A stretch of 53,730 bases of DNA, taken from Candidatus Zixiibacteriota bacterium (GTDB lineage: Bacteria > Zixibacteria > MSB-5A5 > GN15 > FEB-12). This document shows positions 52,181 to 53,730 of this stretch, in pieces; positions within the stretch are counted from its first letter, which is position 1, and each line of letters opens with the position of its first letter. Location of the stretch: NCBI GenBank assembly GCA_029860345.1, contig JAOUBJ010000014.1, positions 1-53,730 on the forward strand, given 5' to 3'. Both the position numbers and the translations under genes were made by a program. The notes below the pieces were generated by a model. It made no database searches, was not told where the DNA came from, and saw only the letters and a program-made list of their open reading frames with translations.

Positions 52181-52987
52181 CTAAGAGGCGGACGCCGGTC
52201 GTCTGAGGTGGCTGACGATCTCGTAGATGATATAGCCAACCACGAAGGCCACAAAACACCAGAAGACTATCGGGAACCCGGCGTTGTAGTTCTGATTGGT
52301 GGCATCGAAAGCCGTATTCCCCCATGCGAAAGTATCCTGAAGGCGGTTGATGAAGAGCGAGATGCGCGCCATCACCGTAAATCCAAACGAGGCGCCAAAA
52401 CCTATCATCAATACCCAGATACCAAGCTTGGCAATACCGCCAAAGGCGCCGGTGTGCTCCTTGGAGAAGAAGAAGTAGATGATGGCCGACATAGTTCCGA
52501 TCATAATCAAAACCTGTGACAATCCGCTGGTGATATCAAGCAGATTGAAACCATCGTGGCCCGTAAAGTTCACCCAGTCGATCTCAACCATCATCGCATG
52601 CAGTTGCTTGTTGACCTTGGTGGACATTTCCAAAGGAATCGCCAGCCCGGCCGAGATGCCGATATACAAGGCCATCGGCCAGCGCGACAACCACGAGTAG
52701 TCCTTGGAGAAACGAGTAAACATCATTACACCGAGAATAGCCGGTATGATGTACTCCCAATGGCTGGCGTTCATGAAGCCGTAATACCAGTCTCCGTCGG
52801 CCAGTTTTTGAAACAGTTTCGGCACCAGGCCGTTGTGCCAGAGAATTATTACAAAGTATCCGGCGGACACCCCGACCACCAAGTGTTCGGCGATTTTGTA
52901 GAACGGGTTATCCTTGTACAGGAAGGATAATGTGCCCAGTGTTACAAAGACGCCAAAGGTCAAGCCCAGAAAATGAAGAAAAGTCAT
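52181..52987 (-). CDS. Seven-helix membrane protein of unknown function
   Basis: A 268-residue integral membrane protein with about seven hydrophobic segments (FLHFLGLTFGVFVTLGTLSFLY, LVVGVSAGYFVIILW, IIPAILGVMMF, MALYIGISAGLAIPL, LSQVLIMIGTMSAIIYFFF, IWVLMIGFGASFGFTV and IVFWCFVAFVVGYIIYEIV), interspersed with short loops such as FSKDYSWLSRWP. I do not recognise the family. ATG 52987 overlaps the stop of the gene upstream by one base (TAATG), so the two are coupled. The pair resembles uncharacterised membrane operons of this bacterial group, but that is only an impression. Confidence 0.7.
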   Translation of the reverse strand: MTFLHFLGLTFGVFVTLGTLSFLYKDNPFYKIAEHLVVGVSAGYFVIILWHNGLVPKLFQKLADGDWYYGFMNASHWEYIIPAILGVMMFTRFSKDYSWLSRWPMALYIGISAGLAIPLEMSTKVNKQLHAMMVEIDWVNFTGHDGFNLLDITSGLSQVLIMIGTMSAIIYFFFSKEHTGAFGGIAKLGIWVLMIGFGASFGFTVMARISLFINRLQDTFAWGNTAFDATNQNYNAGFPIVFWCFVAFVVGYIIYEIVSHLRRPASAS

Positions 52988-53730
52988 TATACTGCCCCCC
53001 CTTCTTTTTTCAATCGTCGACGATTGGCAAAGTATCCGACGTTACCCATGATGATGAAGATGATAATCACTATGTGAGCGGGAAGCTGAACACGCATCCC
53101 ATCTTTTGCTCTGCCCGGATTGTCGGCCAATTCCTCATACTGGGCGGCGCCAAGTAACCCCCCCATTATGCCTATGACCTGGCCACTTCCGAGAAAGGGA
53201 TAATACTGCGCCGTCATAACCCCGGTCAGGCCGAGGGCCAAGGGAAATCCAAAGCGACTCTGGCCATAGGCTATCCAGGCGTCGGTAATGTTGCCGCCTG
53301 AGATGTCCACCACCAGATCGACTTGACCATAATTGATGATGTCCTTCATCATCGGGACCGAGTCGAGAGGCGTGCCATAATAGTCGGTGGGGAAAGGCAG
53401 TTTGAAGGCCTGCCCCATACCAAGTATCACGATCGCGTAATACGGTTTATAACCCAGAAAACAGTAATCCACACCATTGACGATCTCGCGCCCCTTGAAT
53501 TCTATGCCGTTGTATTCATGGTCGCGGCTCAGGCTGTCGGTAATATCCCGGATCGCCTGGTCGGCCATGCCGGGGCCGTTTTGCGAAAGCGAGGTGAATA
53601 TCGTCTTCACCTTCTTTCGCCAGCAGTGTTCTACAATGGCATAGGTCATGGGATGCAACTCGGCCAGGTTGTTAGGATCGTAGTCGATTGCCACCAACAC
53701 TACCGAACCCTCCGGAAGTGAATCGATTCG
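52987..53730 (-). CDS. Membrane-associated protein of unknown function, cut by the window edge
   Basis: The 3' part of a longer gene: the frame continues past the right end (RIDSLPEGSVVLVAIDYDPN is still coding-like), so the start is not visible. The visible 247 codons include a soluble part (PMTYAIVEHCWRKKVKTIF, VDYCFLGYKPYYAIVILG), a central segment with PTDYYGTPLDSVPMMKD and VDLVVDISGGN, then two or three hydrophobic helices (GVMTAQYYPFLGSGQVIGIM, IVIIIFIIMGNVGYF). Function unknown. Its stop overlaps the next gene's ATG. Confidence 0.65.
   Translation of the reverse strand, partial: RIDSLPEGSVVLVAIDYDPNNLAELHPMTYAIVEHCWRKKVKTIFTSLSQNGPGMADQAIRDITDSLSRDHEYNGIEFKGREIVNGVDYCFLGYKPYYAIVILGMGQAFKLPFPTDYYGTPLDSVPMMKDIINYGQVDLVVDISGGNITDAWIAYGQSRFGFPLALGLTGVMTAQYYPFLGSGQVIGIMGGLLGAAQYEELADNPGRAKDGMRVQLPAHIVIIIFIIMGNVGYFANRRRLKKEGGAV

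Overview
This is about 53.7 kb of bacterial chromosome, moderately GC-rich, most likely from an uncultured lineage of the FCB superphylum of the Zixibacteria/Latescibacteria kind. That assignment is inferred from protein style, not from a marker gene. The clues are paired dockerin-like segments (DIADLVYLVDYMF type) at the ends of secreted proteins, a secreted metalloprotease with HYR repeats and a type IX-secretion-like C-terminal domain, a short RpoD of 284 residues without region 1.1, and secreted proteins opening with an MSYQGVLTD-type segment. TGA is clearly a normal stop here, because several genes overlap their neighbours through ATGA or TGATG junctions.

Region by region. 1-12,000: surface and secreted proteins, namely an M43 metalloprotease, a secreted protein of unknown role, a gingipain-like C25 peptidase with dockerin, an RDD membrane protein interrupted by TGA, and a giant triplicated beta-helix protein with dockerin. 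12,190-16,302: tRNA-Leu(CAG), a C5-epimerase-like gene also interrupted by TGA, primary sigma factor rpoD and an HtrA protease. 16,500-18,080: a small membrane ORF and a possible PD-(D/E)XK protein, bracketed by perfect 28-bp inverted repeats. 18,134-22,375: aldolase, a PLP-fold protein lacking the catalytic lysine, folB, folK, a deoxynucleoside kinase and panB. 22,400-29,065: accessory genes (an orphan of 443 residues, DUF3024, UPF0158, a secreted glycine/serine-rich protein, a Cys-rich microprotein, a Sel1 protein, mntP) separated by hairpin-forming dispersed repeats.

29,573-36,107: a complete SUF iron-sulfur assembly operon, read as Rrf2 regulator-sufC-sufB-sufD-Rieske protein-sufS-sufU-sufT, with a readable promoter and an operator-like palindrome in front. 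36,163-37,811: a dockerin-bearing lipoprotein and a truncated C-terminal copy of it. 38,071-45,707, reverse strand: FabL-like enoyl-ACP reductase, lipB, a lipoyl E2, nadA, a peroxiredoxin/rubredoxin/rubrerythrin-like oxidative-stress set, gltX and a membrane protein. 45,811-53,730, reverse strand: an ADP-forming acyl-CoA synthetase, a pyruvate phosphate dikinase with a histone-H1-like tail, a small basic repeat protein with its own promoter and terminator, and a two-gene membrane-protein operon that runs off the right edge.

The metabolic genes fit an organism relying on Fe-S and lipoyl enzymes, with peroxide defence and PPi/ADP-linked energy metabolism. Best candidates for something new: the lysine-less aminotransferase homologue, the H1-tailed PPDK beside a basic repeat protein, two otherwise intact genes each carrying one in-frame TGA, the inverted-repeat-bracketed gene pair, and the 54-residue Cys-rich microprotein. 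No CRISPR array, phage or complete insertion sequence was seen.
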